From: Nymphaea colorata
Taxonomy: Eukaryota; Streptophyta; Magnoliopsida; Nymphaeales; Nymphaeaceae
Direction of reading: 5' to 3'
Assembly: GCF_008831285.2 (NCBI RefSeq)
Contig: NC_045144.1
Coordinates: 14,869,858-14,933,857, forward strand
DNA length: 64,000 bases
Part shown: in pieces, positions 37,101 through 48,094 of the stretch
How the letters are laid out: every line of letters starts with the position of its first letter
Numbering within the stretch: the first letter of the stretch is position 1
The notes under the pieces: model-generated
Seen by the model: the letters and a program-made list of their open reading frames with translations, nothing else
Told to the model about the DNA's origin: nothing
Databases searched by the model: none
Made by a program: the position numbers and the translations under genes

Positions 37101-39250
37101 GGATTTGTAATAAATGGATTTTGATTTTATACACTTGAAAGAGAAGGGAAAAGGAAAACTCAATACAGCAGTATTGTTGTTGTGACTGCACAAACTTCAA
37201 GTTTCTCAAGTGCAAAAGATAGAAATTCAGTTATTGGTGATGTTATCTATTACGGAGTCATTTCAGACATCTTTGAAGTTGAGTATCATGGAGATATAAA
37301 GTTTGTTTTATTAAGCGTAAATAGTTCAAAGTTTTGAGTTCACATACTAAAGGAATGAGGAAAGATGAGTTCATAATGAATTCCAAGTACATATGCATAA
37401 AAAATGAACCATTTGTACTCCCAACTCAAGTGGAACAAGTTTTCTATACTGAAAATCCTATTGATTAGCACGTTGTTGTTAAAGTGAGACCTCAAGACTT
37501 ATTTGATATGCAAAAGGCAAAGAACAATATCAGATGAAATGATTGACATGACAAATAATAATTTTGGGATAATGAATCCTAGAACATTTGAATATCACAA
37601 ACAGTTGATGACGTTTCTTGGGTTAAAGCAAATGTACCAGCCTTGTGTATTAACAAAATATGCTCCAAATCCCCAGCCGGACACCCAAAGCATACCACTT
37701 GCTCTCCTTTTATTATCTTATCATATGATGCTTGGTAATGCATTCTCTCTCTATCAATCTCTGTAATTTAGATTGTGTAAATCTTAGTTTATATTTGCAT
37801 ATTTTTTTGATTTTGCAATCACAATTATTAGGAACTTACATTTAGAAAGCATGCGGGCAAGTGGTTGCTCTTGTTGTGATAATAGCTGAAAGTGGATTGC
37901 AACACCATATGCATGACAATAAGGAATTTCAAACAAATGAGGCCAGCACAAGTATGATTCATTTATATGTATTTAACCAGAAATATTTTTGCATCTTTAA
38001 GTAGTGGTAATTATTATATTTTAACTCATCTATGTGTATTTAGGTCAACCACTTTAACAGAAAGAGACAAGAGGCATTCCTCATGTATTAGATACGACAA
38101 GGTTGGATCCAAAACAAACATTCAAAGTGGAGATCAACAAATATGGTCAACTAATAGGATGAAAGGTGCAAAAACGTAGTTCTTTCATTGGTATATTGAC
38201 ACGGAACCCTCAAATTATGCCACTTATCATGAATGAAAAGATTTGCCTCAAATATGCAAGGATGATGTGTGGAACTGTATTGTGGTGATAGATGTTTTCA
38301 TTTTTCCTTTGTTTAAGTTTAGTAGTACAATGTGTATTAACTAATTAAATATTTTTGTGTTGTAGGAAAAATATGAAGGCCCCGGAGTTAATGAAACAAT
38401 ATTCAACATTGTGGAGGACTTCGAGGTGCAATATGAGGAAAATTGACAAAAAATATAGATCAGTGGATAATTGTATTGCAAAATCTCAATTCCTGAAGAC
38501 TAATGGAGGAGTTTGATTCGACATTTTGAAAATAGATGATCTAAGGTAATTATGTTTAATTTGATATATATATATTATATATTATGTGATTATAATCATT
38601 CATACTTTTCAACTTTAACTATTTGTTGTAGAAACAAAGTGAAAAAAAAAAATAGTGCTGGGCAATATACAAGACTCCTCATACTATAGGCACAAAAAGT
38701 TTTACATGATTTTGAGAAGAAAATGTGATCTTATTAATGAAAATGTTATTACTTATCATTATTGACTCATTTATTTTTAATATTAAATGTCTTATATTTT
38801 GGGCAGGTTAGAGAGGGCGAACCAGAGCCTTCTCATGCCGAAGTTTTCATTATGATGTAAAGGCAAAAGAGACTACAACAACCAAGCAACAAATGAAGTA
38901 ATTGTAAGTCATAATATCTAATTGTTATTAACAATGATTGTAATTGAAAAATAGTAACTATATTATGCTAATTTAAACGCTCAACTCAATGAAGCAATGT
39001 CTCAATTACTTGAAGGAGTTAGAGTTGACCCATCTCTAACTAGTGTTTTGTTGCGTGTAATGGGGTCATACAAGTTTGGATGAGTGCATATTTATGGAAT
39101 GGGGGTAAAACTATCCCAATTTTTTTATGCAGCAACTAGTAAAACTGAACTCATGGCACAAAATGTGATATTGTGTGGAGAATTGAAAGATTTACACAAT
39201 AAGGTGAATAAAGTAGAAACCAACCTCACAGACTAAATATGTGAATTAAA
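34165..39250 (+). pseudogene. CACTA (En/Spm) TNP2-type transposase, decayed
   Basis: Plus-strand broken frames give the full domain order of plant CACTA transposases. About 34,190-34,340: DFINFVMANRIVVDGKIRCP, the transposase-associated domain. About 35,000-35,450: the TNP2/Transposase_21 region with YLRMLIDELKIL, EFGVDTYDANRKKYF and DLSGWSTKEKLACP. About 35,760-36,440: the DUF4218-like region, with VHLKGHKVSILKSM, FVNELCTKVRKDM and text equivalent to VHYRWMYPIERYL and EGYLAEE. About 37,140-37,470: the DUF4216-like region, with TQYSSIVVVTAQTSSFSSAK and NSVIGDVIYYGVISDIFEV. About 38,090-38,240: a segment like RLDPKQTFKVEINKYGQLIG, matching the C-terminal CACTA ORF. Introns and many stops are present. 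It is non-functional. Confidence 0.88.
36540..36830 (+). repeat. ~150-bp tandem duplication in the CACTA transposase region
   Basis: The segment beginning taatgcttcaataa at 36,546 recurs at 36,697 with the same following sequence (atcatcctttagt, tattttgagataatcata, ctaatgagt, ttttcattag). Each copy ends in an intron-acceptor-like ttttcattag. The period is about 151 bp with small indels. Confidence 0.85.
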
Positions 39251-39659
39251 ATCTAGGCAAGTTGAAAGAAATACATAAAATGGAAGGCAGACATGTAGAA
39301 CAAATATATGAGTTACAAGCCCAAGTCAAAATGTTGATGACAACATCGAAAAAGAAAAACTAACTGACAATATTCGACAAAATATGACAGTTTTTTAATT
39401 TTTATGATTTGTTAGAGATAACATAACTTTTCTCTTGTTCTTTTTATAGGTTTGAAGGTGGTTTAAACATCATGTGCACCTCGGCAAGGAGATTTTTTTG
39501 TGAAAAAATGTTTGGTGTTACTAATTTGAACTTTACATATTAATTTGTAGTTTGTAAATATATTTGTTGAAATACATTTCATTTTCTGATATGTAAAAGC
39601 CAACTGTCTGCCCAGCCTCTTCTCTCTGCCTTCAACTTCTCCCCTCTCTATTATTTATG

Positions 39660-40060
39660 ATCCGTAACTGTTCTTTATGAGCTTGTCTTACTTTCCTAGT
39701 GTTCAAAGTGAGTCACTTTCGTTATGTTTAATTAACAAGTCATTTTCCATTTCTTTTCAGCTGGATAACAAAAAATTAGAGGCATTGTGTAAAGGGATTC
39801 ACCTAAGGAGGCCGTGGAAGTTGAGAAGGATGGTTCTTTCATGCCCAAGGGTGTGTCCTTGTTGTGTTATGTTCAAGTTGTTAGAGGGTTGGATCAAGTT
39901 TTAACATCTCTCGAAAGGCATTCACCTATGAGCAGCTGCATGTTATAGAGTTCAACATCTCTCACAGGAGGATGTCCGTGATCGTTTTAAAAAAAAAAAA
40001 AAGGAAATCTAGTGCTGGCCTATTGGGAGATGGATGAAGCAGAATATAAGAATTTTAGTG
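39660..40060 (+). pseudogene. Unidentified exon-like segment
   Basis: After a pyrimidine tract and AG (near 39,760) the DNA has coding-like composition. The frame at 39,796-39,951 reads DSPKEAVEVEKDGSFMPKG, then SLLCYVQVVRGLDQVLTSLE. I do not recognise the family. Its place between the CACTA transposase and captured host fragments makes another captured exon plausible, but a normal transposon tail is equally possible. Confidence 0.3.
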
Positions 40061-40678
40061 AGGAATTTTTTTTAGCAAATGTATCTTGATATTTGGAAAT
40101 GCTATTACTTTTTGAATGAAAAATAATTTTTTTGAAATAACTTTACAAGGAAATTTCATGCACTTGGTTAGTAAATTTTCTTGATGACAGCCCAAAACAA
40201 GGTTTTAGTTTGTGGTTGGATGACCTGAAATTGGGTTTCGTTAAAGCTCCCATCTGACAAAATCTGGCTTTGAAAATTTCACAAACTGATTTTTTGACAC
40301 CTAAAGTCAATAATTAACTCATGCGTCCTTTGACAAATCCAAGTCAGATGCATAATGTATGAAAACATAAAAATTGAGTAAATCATGAAAATCTCACATT
40401 TAAATTCAACTTTATCAACTAAAAAAGGTTAAGACCATTGCAAAAGCCTCATCAAGTTTGACTTTTTTAATTGTTTTAGTATTGTAAATTTGAGCTTGTT
40501 GCATTCTGTATCCCTTTTTATAATGACAAAATATGGGCAACCTTTTCGCAAAATCGACAAAAATGGCAAAGGGCGAGCTTTGTCAATGTTGTGAACTTGG
40601 GAAATAGCTTATTTGTATCATGCAATCAATCTTCTTAGATTTCTGCCCATGCTAATATTGCTAACAAATCTAGATTGT
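40061..40678. other. Non-coding DNA left of the minus-strand solo LTR
   Basis: AT-rich, no domain. Removing the solo LTR and one GCATG copy joins this flank to 44,049 onwards. The join reads AHANIANKSRLCMA and then TVFSSAVPQLLDQ in one frame without a stop, which may be chance or an exon remnant. Confidence 0.35.
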
Positions 40679-41668
40679 GCATGTATTAGCATCTCAAAAT
40701 TTTTATTGGTTTTAAAGTGCTCCAGAAAAATAAGGTTTTGTATTGAAAATGAGAGAGAAAGGGACTCACCCGTCGGTACGAGGATCTACCGTTCCCGGTG
40801 TCTTTACCGAGGGTAGTCAATTCAAGGGCTATGTTTATCACTGATGCATTTCATTTTAACTTAAACATCTTTTTGATTCTACATGCGGTATAGAAAAATA
40901 TTGAAAGTTTGATGTTTCAAACTTTTGAAAAGATTCTTGAAGAGTTGCTTGAGAATGTGAAATATTTTGGGGGAAACTAGAATAAATCCTTATGAATATT
41001 ATTTGGAAAGCTTGAAATTCATTTTGAAATCATTTTAGTGTTCTCTTAATAATTTAAGTAGGTTTGAGATTTTTCTCTAAGTCAGTTGCTACCTAGTTAG
41101 AGTTTCATCTCATCTTGCTTAAGTTCTTTTAAAGATGTGATTGTGCTCATTTGTGATATTAAGTGAATGTGAATGTATGAATGCATTGATCCAATATGAT
41201 TAAAAGATAATAAGGCATTCCTACCATGACATTCATCTAGATGCATTCCTACCATAACATACATCTAAATTCTTGTAATAAATATTTTTGATGAAAGGGA
41301 AAAATTTTTGAAAATGGAATGGGGTTGTAGATCAAGTATGTTTTCAATATTGGGTCACTACTTGGTTTTTGGTCTTAATGAAGTCGGCAAATGAAAAATG
41401 AAAATCTTAAATGATAAGAGAAAAATATTGAAATGATGGAACAGAGGAAAGACTTTCATAGAGGGAAATATAGAAGAGAGAGACAGAGATCTTGAAAATT
41501 ATAAAATTAGATATTTAAAAGAAAGAGAGACACGTTTTCATATACATATATACATATGTATGTATATATATACATATAGATACGTATATGAAACCTTGTG
41601 AACATAATGTTTAAATCAAATAGAGAGGAGAAGATCATTTTAGAAAGAGAGAGTGATTTAAAAAGGGA

Positions 41669-41670
<2 letters not shown>

Positions 41671-41718
<48 letters not shown>
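41671..41718. repeat. (AC)n-(AT)n microsatellite in LTR D
   Basis: About 16 AC units followed by about 8 AT units. Confidence 0.95.
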
Positions 41719-43124
41719 TCATATCTACGTATACGAAGGTTTGCAAAAATATGTTAAATCATAAAGAGAGAATGACAAAGAAAGATATTCATGTGCACGT
41801 CAACGTATATAACAAGTATGTACACATACTTCTCCATAAATATTAAAATCAAGAAATGATTTGAAAATAGCTGACTTCAATTGTTTTGATGTGGGCCGGA
41901 GGAGAGCTTGGACTAATACAAGAGTCTAAGCTAAGTCTGTGAGGCCTCATTAGAGAAGGTTTATGTCGAAAATGTTTTAGAAAATATGATTTTAAATATT
42001 TTTTTATATATGAACATAAAACATAGTTATTTTGTTTCTAATAAGGGAATATGTTTTCTTCCACCATTAGGTATGGAAGAAAACCAAACCACACGATAAG
42101 GCTCTCATTAGGGTTTCTAATCGAATGATTAAAAAGAAAACTAACGAACAAAATGACATGCAAATGCATATTAAAATGTACACATTCCGTGAGGGTTTTC
42201 TCCTGGTTGGACAAGTCCCAACCTCAAAAATCGCAAGAAGAAATCACAACCCCAAATACTCATTCTTACCGTGCATTTGTACATTGATTAAGAGAAGATT
42301 AGAATATCATGCATGAGCATAATTTCAAGCATGAATGACGAATAAAGACAATATAGGAAGTATATTTTTGGAGATAAATGAAGAAATGGAATTTGTGTCG
42401 TTTTACTCATACTCCCGGTGCACTCAAGAGTAGCTCTTGATTCCGGATCATTTGAGCTATCTTTCGCAGCCATGGGGAGGCGGCAAGAGGAAAAGGAGGA
42501 AATGAAAAGAGAGGATTGCATGCCTCGGATATGAATGATTTTGGAAATGAGCCATGGGGAGGTGGCAAGAGGAAATGAAAATAAAAATGAAGGAAGATTA
42601 CATACCTTGAATGTGATTGACATTTGGAAGAAAGATGATCACCCTTGCTTGTAATGGTCTTACACCTCCTTGAGTGAAGCTCTAAGATGATGACGATGTG
42701 GCCTCCAAGAGATCTTCGTGCTCCCTTGAAGAGTTGTTGTTTGATGAAGCTTGCTCCAAGTTGAAGAATGAGAGAGAATAAGAATGAAAGAGGAAGAGGG
42801 AAATGGAGGAAGAGAGTTGTGAAAACTCCAAGTCCTCAAGTGAAAATTTGCTGGAATCTTTTCAATAACTCACTCCTTCATCAAGAGGGGGAAAATGGGG
42901 GTATTTATAGAGAGTTTTGGGAGCCAAAGCTTAACATTCAAATTTTTGAATTTATTGCTATTTTCGTACGAATTTTGAATTATTTTGAAAAAGAAATGGT
43001 TTGAAAATGGGTATGATTGGTCATTAGGCCTGAAAATATATTTTTGAAGTGTAAGGAGGGCTAATGCCCACTCCAAATGTCCCAAAAACACCCTAACGGT
43101 TCGTTTTTCTGAAAAAAAATGAAT

Positions 43125-43400
43125 GAAGCTTGCGCGTGCAAAGGGTCACTGCCACGGCAGCGCGGTCGGACGATGCGTTGTCGCGCTCGACTGTGCACTT
43201 GTGTGCGTGACAGCACTATCGCGTGATGTGCACCTGCGTGCACGACTGTGTTGTCGCGCGTGAGCACAACGCTCACTCATGCGAGCGCGTGTGGTGCTCT
43301 CGTGAGTGCTATTTGTGCGAGCGCATGTGGTGTGCTCGTGAGCGTGCACACACAACACTCACTTGTGTGAGCGCGTGTGACACACTCGCACTCGCGAGCC
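43125..43400. repeat. GC-rich, GTG/CGCG-rich variable block in LTR D
   Basis: A block rich in cgcgtg, gtgcgag and gagcgtg that is clearly more GC-rich than its surroundings. It sits where LTR B has gcgatcacgtgatgcgatcgcg and LTR A only a short remnant. It seems to be a rapidly varying part of this LTR family. Confidence 0.7.
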
Positions 43401-43547
43401 CTCTTTTTCTTTTTTTTTTAAATTCAATAAAATTTAATAAAATGAAATAAAAATGTTGTTACATAAAAAACTTTTTTTTATTTAAAACGTGTAGAAGAAA
43501 AGTTTTGTTAAAAATGGGTGCTCGACTCAATTTTCGGATACTCCAGG

Positions 43548-43816
43548 TAGGCCTGGGCATCGGGCCAGGCCGGCCCGACCGGGTAAGGGTAGGCCCGATA
43601 CGGCCTGTCGGGCCGCTCAGCCCGGCCTAGGCCCTGAGGGGGAGCGGGAGCAGAGAGGGAGAGGGAGAGGGGGAGTGGAGAGGGAGAGGGAGAGAGGGAG
43701 GGGGAGCGGAGAGGGAGAGGGAGAGCGGGAGGGGGAGCTGAGAGGGAGGGGGGAGGGGGAGCGGGAGGGGTCCGATCGGGCCAGCCCGGCGGCGGCCCGT
43801 CCCGATGCCAGGCTTA
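43548..43816. mobile_element. hAT-like MITE inside LTR D, with 8-bp target duplication
   Basis: The left end TAGGCCTGGGCATCGGG (43,548-43,564) and the reverse complement of the right end, TAAGCCTGGCATCGGG (43,801-43,816), form terminal inverted repeats. Flanks are ACTCCAGG (43,540-43,547) and ACTCCGGG (43,817-43,824), 7 of 8 identical. The matching place in LTR B has only one such site, ctccggactcg-like. The 269-bp element is very GC-rich and carries a purine array (next entry). An 8-bp duplication and a TA(G/A)GcCTGGGCATCGGG end fit a non-autonomous hAT element. Confidence 0.85.
43636..43775 (+). repeat. Polypurine GGGAGAGGGAGAGGGG array inside the MITE
   Basis: About 140 bp of almost pure G and A on the plus strand, made of gagaggga and gggggagcgg units. 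Such tracts can form triplex or G-quadruplex structures. The overlapping Ser/Pro/Leu-rich minus-strand frames are artefacts of it. Confidence 0.9.
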
Positions 43817-44048
43817 ACTCCGGGCTCGTTTTGAATCCGGATTCGGTTGAAGCATAAAACAAGAGAATGGTCGTGCATGTGAGCGACGCTCGTAGCACTA
43901 GACTTTGTCATTTTGAACTTGATTTTAAATTTTGGGTTTGAAGTGCTTAATTTGGATCCAAACTTGGGTTTAAAATTCATTTTGAAAATAATAGACCCAA
44001 AATTTTAATAGCCCCCTTTTTTGAAAATTTTGGAGTGATAACAGCATG

Positions 44049-44935
44049 GCCACTGTTTTTTCTTCTGCAGTACCCCAACTGCTAGACCAATGACACAGGG
44101 ATTCATTAAATGCCCGTTATCCTGCCTCAAAATTGCAGCTCATGTTTCTATCGCTGAAATTTTATGACTTGCAAACTGTTATTCAATGTTGCAAAAACTG
44201 TTTCACTGTTTCAGCACCATATTAATTCAGTGGGTTCATTGATTTCCCTTGTGGTAATAAGTGTCAGCAATATTTGATGAAAGGGGCTTAAATGATTTCA
44301 GGTGCTAGTTAATGAAGGTGAGGGCATGAAGGATTATTAGGAGCATAACATGAATGAGGATCAGGTGTATAATAATGACATGAAGGAGTATAGAAGAAAT
44401 TATTGGTATGGAGGAGGAGCCATTGCCTATGGAGTACCCTTTGAAGGTGAATTGTCATAATGATACTCCAAGTATGCCTAATCTGAGCCTTTAGCATGTT
44501 TATTGGTTTTCATGCTGGCTATGAATTTCTTTACCGGTTTACTACCACTGCAGATGCCAGAGAATGCTGTAAACATATCTCCCTTGGTGAGTTTGTTGCC
44601 CCCACAATTTGTCATTCTTTTGATGTATTTTGAAGATTTTCTTGGGTGCTTCTAAAGAACAAGTGGTAGCTTAATTTGAAAGATATATACGATATTCATC
44701 ATGTTATATATTAAACACATGGTTTTTGTCAAATCGATGCTTGTTTGTTTGTTTGAAAAGATAAAATTTATTTCTTGTATGATCAATTCCGGTTTGTCTC
44801 ATATTCAGATTTTTACATAGTTTGGCTTTTGAATGAAAACATCTAAAGAAGATACATATTATCAATGTAATTAAAGTTGAAATTAATATTAATATATTGC
44901 AAACTGTAATTTGATTGTTTTTGCTCAAAATGCAG
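44049..44935 (+). other. Sequence between solo LTR D and the Aux/IAA fragment, with exon-like pieces
   Basis: Two stretches look like exons, although I cannot name them. One near 44,403-44,495 reads GMEEEPLPMEYPLKVNCHND and then TPSMPNLSL. The other (about 44,553-44,586) is bounded by ctgcag and gtgagt and reads MPENAVNISPL. Neither matches a known part of Aux/IAA proteins. Confidence 0.3.
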
Positions 44936-47671
44936 ATTATGATTGCCGTAATTTGGAGTATATGACAGTCTATGAAGATAGGTGTTATCAACCCAAATTT
45001 TTTCAAAAGGGGATGTATTTCATTTTCACTTAAATTTAAATTATTTCATCTGGATTTAATTCCTGGGCCTTAAGCCGAACTTTAGACCCAAAACAAACTT
45101 CCATATCCTTACGTAAGTCCAATTATAGACTATGAGATCCAAAATGAATCTCTTGACCCACGTCTGAGTCCAAACTTAAGGTTCATATTCAAATATGAAA
45201 TCCAACTCTCAGGTCTAAATTAGATCCAAAGCCAAGTTTAGTTCCAAATTGAGAATTTCAAAATCAAAATCCAAAAATCGAGATCAAAACAACAAAATTT
45301 GATGTCATTGAGCTCCGCACATGCACACACAGACCTTCCCTTTGTTTTATCTCTCGTCCTTGTGCCAAAAATATGTTTTTGAGCTTAAACCACTCAGAAA
45401 AATGCATCAGTGACCCTAAAACGAGTCTAGAATCACTCAAAACAGAGTCGACCCCTCATGTGTAAGAAAACCATTTTTATACATATTTAAAAGATAGGGT
45501 TTTATGATTTTTTTATTTTATTCTTATTATTTCAAACTATTTTTTTATTTTATTTATTTTAAAAAAGTCAGTCGTGCGCCACCATGCGCTAGATTGTGCA
45601 ACGTGATCACGCATGCGCGAATAGTAGCAACAGAGCTGGGGCCTGTGCAGGCCCCATTTTGATGAAAACCCACCCCTAGGGGGGCGGTTTTGGCCTTGCT
45701 AGGTAGGCATTAACCCTACCCATACCCCAAAGGAGTGTTTGCAAGGGCTAATGGTGGGATCATTCAAAGTGGGAGTTTCATCTTTCAAAAATCATTCTTA
45801 TTAGAGGTATGTAATCAATACCTCAATCCATATTTTTTCTTTACTTTCTCCCTTTTCATTTTCCCATTGTCATATAAGATAGCTCTCAAATCTCTTCTTT
45901 GGAGTGAAAAGTTATTCTTGAGTGCACCGGGATTTTGAGCAAGACAAAATAAATCCAATTTCTTCATTTATTTTCAAAAATATGCTTGTTATATTGCTTT
46001 ACTCATTGTTTACATTTGAGATAATGCTTATGCATGATGTATTAATTTTTCTTAATTAATGAGCAAATGCACAACAAGAATGAGTGCTTGGGTTGAGATT
46101 TTATCATTTTTATATTAATTATTGAGGTTGGAATTTGTCCAACTTGGAAAGCTACAAATATGTACATGTTAAAATGTATTTTTATATTATTATTACACTT
46201 AGTTTCTCTTTTAATCACCCGATTATGAACCCCAAGGAGTGCTTTATTTCGTTGTCTGATTTTCTTCCATACCCAATGATGAAAGAAATATATTCTCTTG
46301 TAACAAATGAAATAATCTTTCTTTTATATTTACATATAAAATATTTGGAATCATGTTTTTCAAAAGATTTTCAAGAGCAAGAACCCTCTTGAATGAGGAT
46401 TTGGAGACCTAGCCTAGGCTCTTGTATTAGTCCAAATTTCTCTCTTGCCTACATAGAAAAATTGAAGTCGGATATTTGCAAGTCATTTTTTGATTTTTAA
46501 CTCTCTTGAAGACATATACATATTTACATGTTATATACGTATACATGCACATGACTATCTCTCTTTGTCATTCTTTTTTTTATAATTTAACATATTCTTT
46601 TACAAATTCTCATATACATACATATGAACATATATATGTGTATTTCTCTATCTTTAGAGTCATTTTGTCTAAAATTTCTCTTTTTCTAAAATCTTCTTCT
46701 CACTCTCCATTCGATTTGATACTTCATTTTCATAAAGCTTTCATGTATGTATACATATATATGTATATATAAGTATGTATATATACACGTATCTCTCTCT
46801 TTTTAAATCCCTTGCTTTTGTGATTTTTAAAATCTCTCTCTCTCTCTCTTTTTTCTTATTATTCTCATATTAAAATCTTTCATCTATTCCTTTCTTTCAA
46901 ATATTTTTCTCTCAATTTAAGGTTTTAATTTCTTATTTACTGGCTTCACCAAGACATGACCTAATATTGGAAGCATGCTTGATTGTCTACAATCTCATTT
47001 CTTTTTCAAAAACTTCTCTCTTTTTATAATAATACTTATAACAATTTTATAAATAATAACAAGAAACTTAAATGCATGTAATGGTATGAATGTCATGGTA
47101 TGAATGAGTGATTTCTTTTTAATTATCTACATTCAATGCATTCATATGTTCACATTCACTTAACATCACGAATAATCACAAACACGTTTTTAAAAAAACT
47201 TAAGCAAGATAAGATGAAACTCTAACTAAGTAGTAACTGAATTAGAGCAAAATTTCAAACCTACTTAAAATTTAAAGATGACACTAAAGTAATTTGAAAA
47301 TGTGATCTTCAAATGTTTCCAAACAATATTTGTAAAGATTTTTCAAATCAAAATATTTTACATTCTCAAATGATTCTTCAAAAATTTGAAACATTAAATC
47401 TTCAATATTTTCTCAAACACAACACCACATTTAGAATAAAAAGATGTTTAAGCCAAAACGAAATGCATCAAGGATAAACATAGCCCTTGGATTGGTTACC
47501 TTCGGTAAAGGCACTGGGAACGGTCAATCCTTGTATCGACAGACTAGTACTTTCCTCTCTCATTTCAAAATAAAACCTCATTTTTTTGGAGCACTCTAAA
47601 AACCAAATATTTTTTGGGAATGCGAACAATAGGGATGGAGATTGGATGTTGATTGGAGATGTCCTGTGGGA
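44936..47671 (+). pseudogene. Aux/IAA-type PB1 exon fragment, interrupted by a solo LTR
   Basis: After an acceptor-like ttgctcaaaatgcag, 44,936-44,982 joined to 47,634-47,671 reads in one frame as YMTVYEDRDGDWMLIGDV followed by LWE. This matches the C-terminal PB1 domain of Aux/IAA auxin-response repressors (typical text [21 protein letters not shown]), including its acidic D/E cluster used in front-to-back dimer contacts. Pro of VPW is Leu here. A GTAAGT donor follows at 47,672, at a place consistent with the intron after VPWE in that family. The break is exactly at the ATAGG duplication of LTR C. No other Aux/IAA exon was found on either side, so this is a stray fragment, not a gene. Confidence 0.78.
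44978..47633 (+). mobile_element. Solo LTR (LTR C) of the Tat-like family with 5-bp target duplication
   Basis: LTR 44,983-47,628 starts TGTTATCAACCC and ends gggaatgcgaaca. It is flanked by perfect ATAGG copies at 44,978-44,982 and 47,629-47,633. It is shorter (2.65 kb) than A, B and D, largely because it has only one of the ~175-bp tandem units (about 45,850-45,960). It also has the GC-rich block (about 45,575-45,690). There is no internal region, so it is a solo LTR. It lies inside an Aux/IAA-like exon. Confidence 0.92.
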
Positions 47672-48090
47672 GTAAGTATCAAACTCTCTCCCTCTCTCCG
47701 TCAATGGTGTTGAGTTCAACTGTCAAAGTACTTGCACACTTCTAAGCAGTAGAATGTGGCGTTCTTAGCTCTTGCATTTTCAGGCAATGCTAAATGAGGG
47801 AGGTTTCCAGTTTGTATTGCAAATGCCATCTCCATCACCATTATCATCAGCCCATTTCACCAAAACCTCAAGGTAATTGAATCCTTCCTCTCCTTTTAAA
47901 AAGATATAAGATACTTCTGGTGCTTTGTAACTTCATAGAAATTAGAGTACAGTAGCCTCAACCACCTTACCTGAAATATGTATCATCACTTGTTGGCGTT
48001 TGAACAGTCGATTAGTCAAACAATAATACAGTATCAAAGTTTGGGAATTATTTCAAAACATTTTGGTTCTGATGTATGCAACTTGCTGAA
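47672..48090 (+). other. Intron-like sequence with one further exon-like piece
   Basis: Follows the donor of the Aux/IAA fragment. A tcttgcattttcag acceptor near 47,770-47,783 precedes an open stretch reading AMLNEGGFQFVLQMPSPSPL and then SSAHFTKTSR, with aaggtaattg after it (about 47,875). It is not the expected next Aux/IAA exon, and I do not recognise it. Confidence 0.3.
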
Positions 48091-48094
48091 AATT

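Larger units (their letters stand above)
40679..44048 (-). mobile_element. Solo LTR (LTR D) of the Tat-like family, minus strand, with 5-bp target duplication
   Basis: The reverse complement of 40,684-44,043 starts TGTTATCACTCC and aligns with LTRs A and B, with landmarks such as cgatcctcgtacc and ctctctcatttt. Its 3' end is taata, where the family has gaaca. It is bracketed by a perfect GCATG at 40,679-40,683 and 44,044-44,048. With no internal sequence this is a solo LTR from unequal recombination. Inside are an (AC)n-(AT)n run (41,671-41,718), an expanded GC-rich block (about 43,125-43,400) and a hAT-like MITE (43,548-43,816). Confidence 0.9.

Noticed and set aside
43617-43980. Overlapping Ser/Pro/Leu-rich open frames on the minus strand
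   Set aside because: They are read from the polypurine array of the hAT-like MITE and have no protein-like composition.
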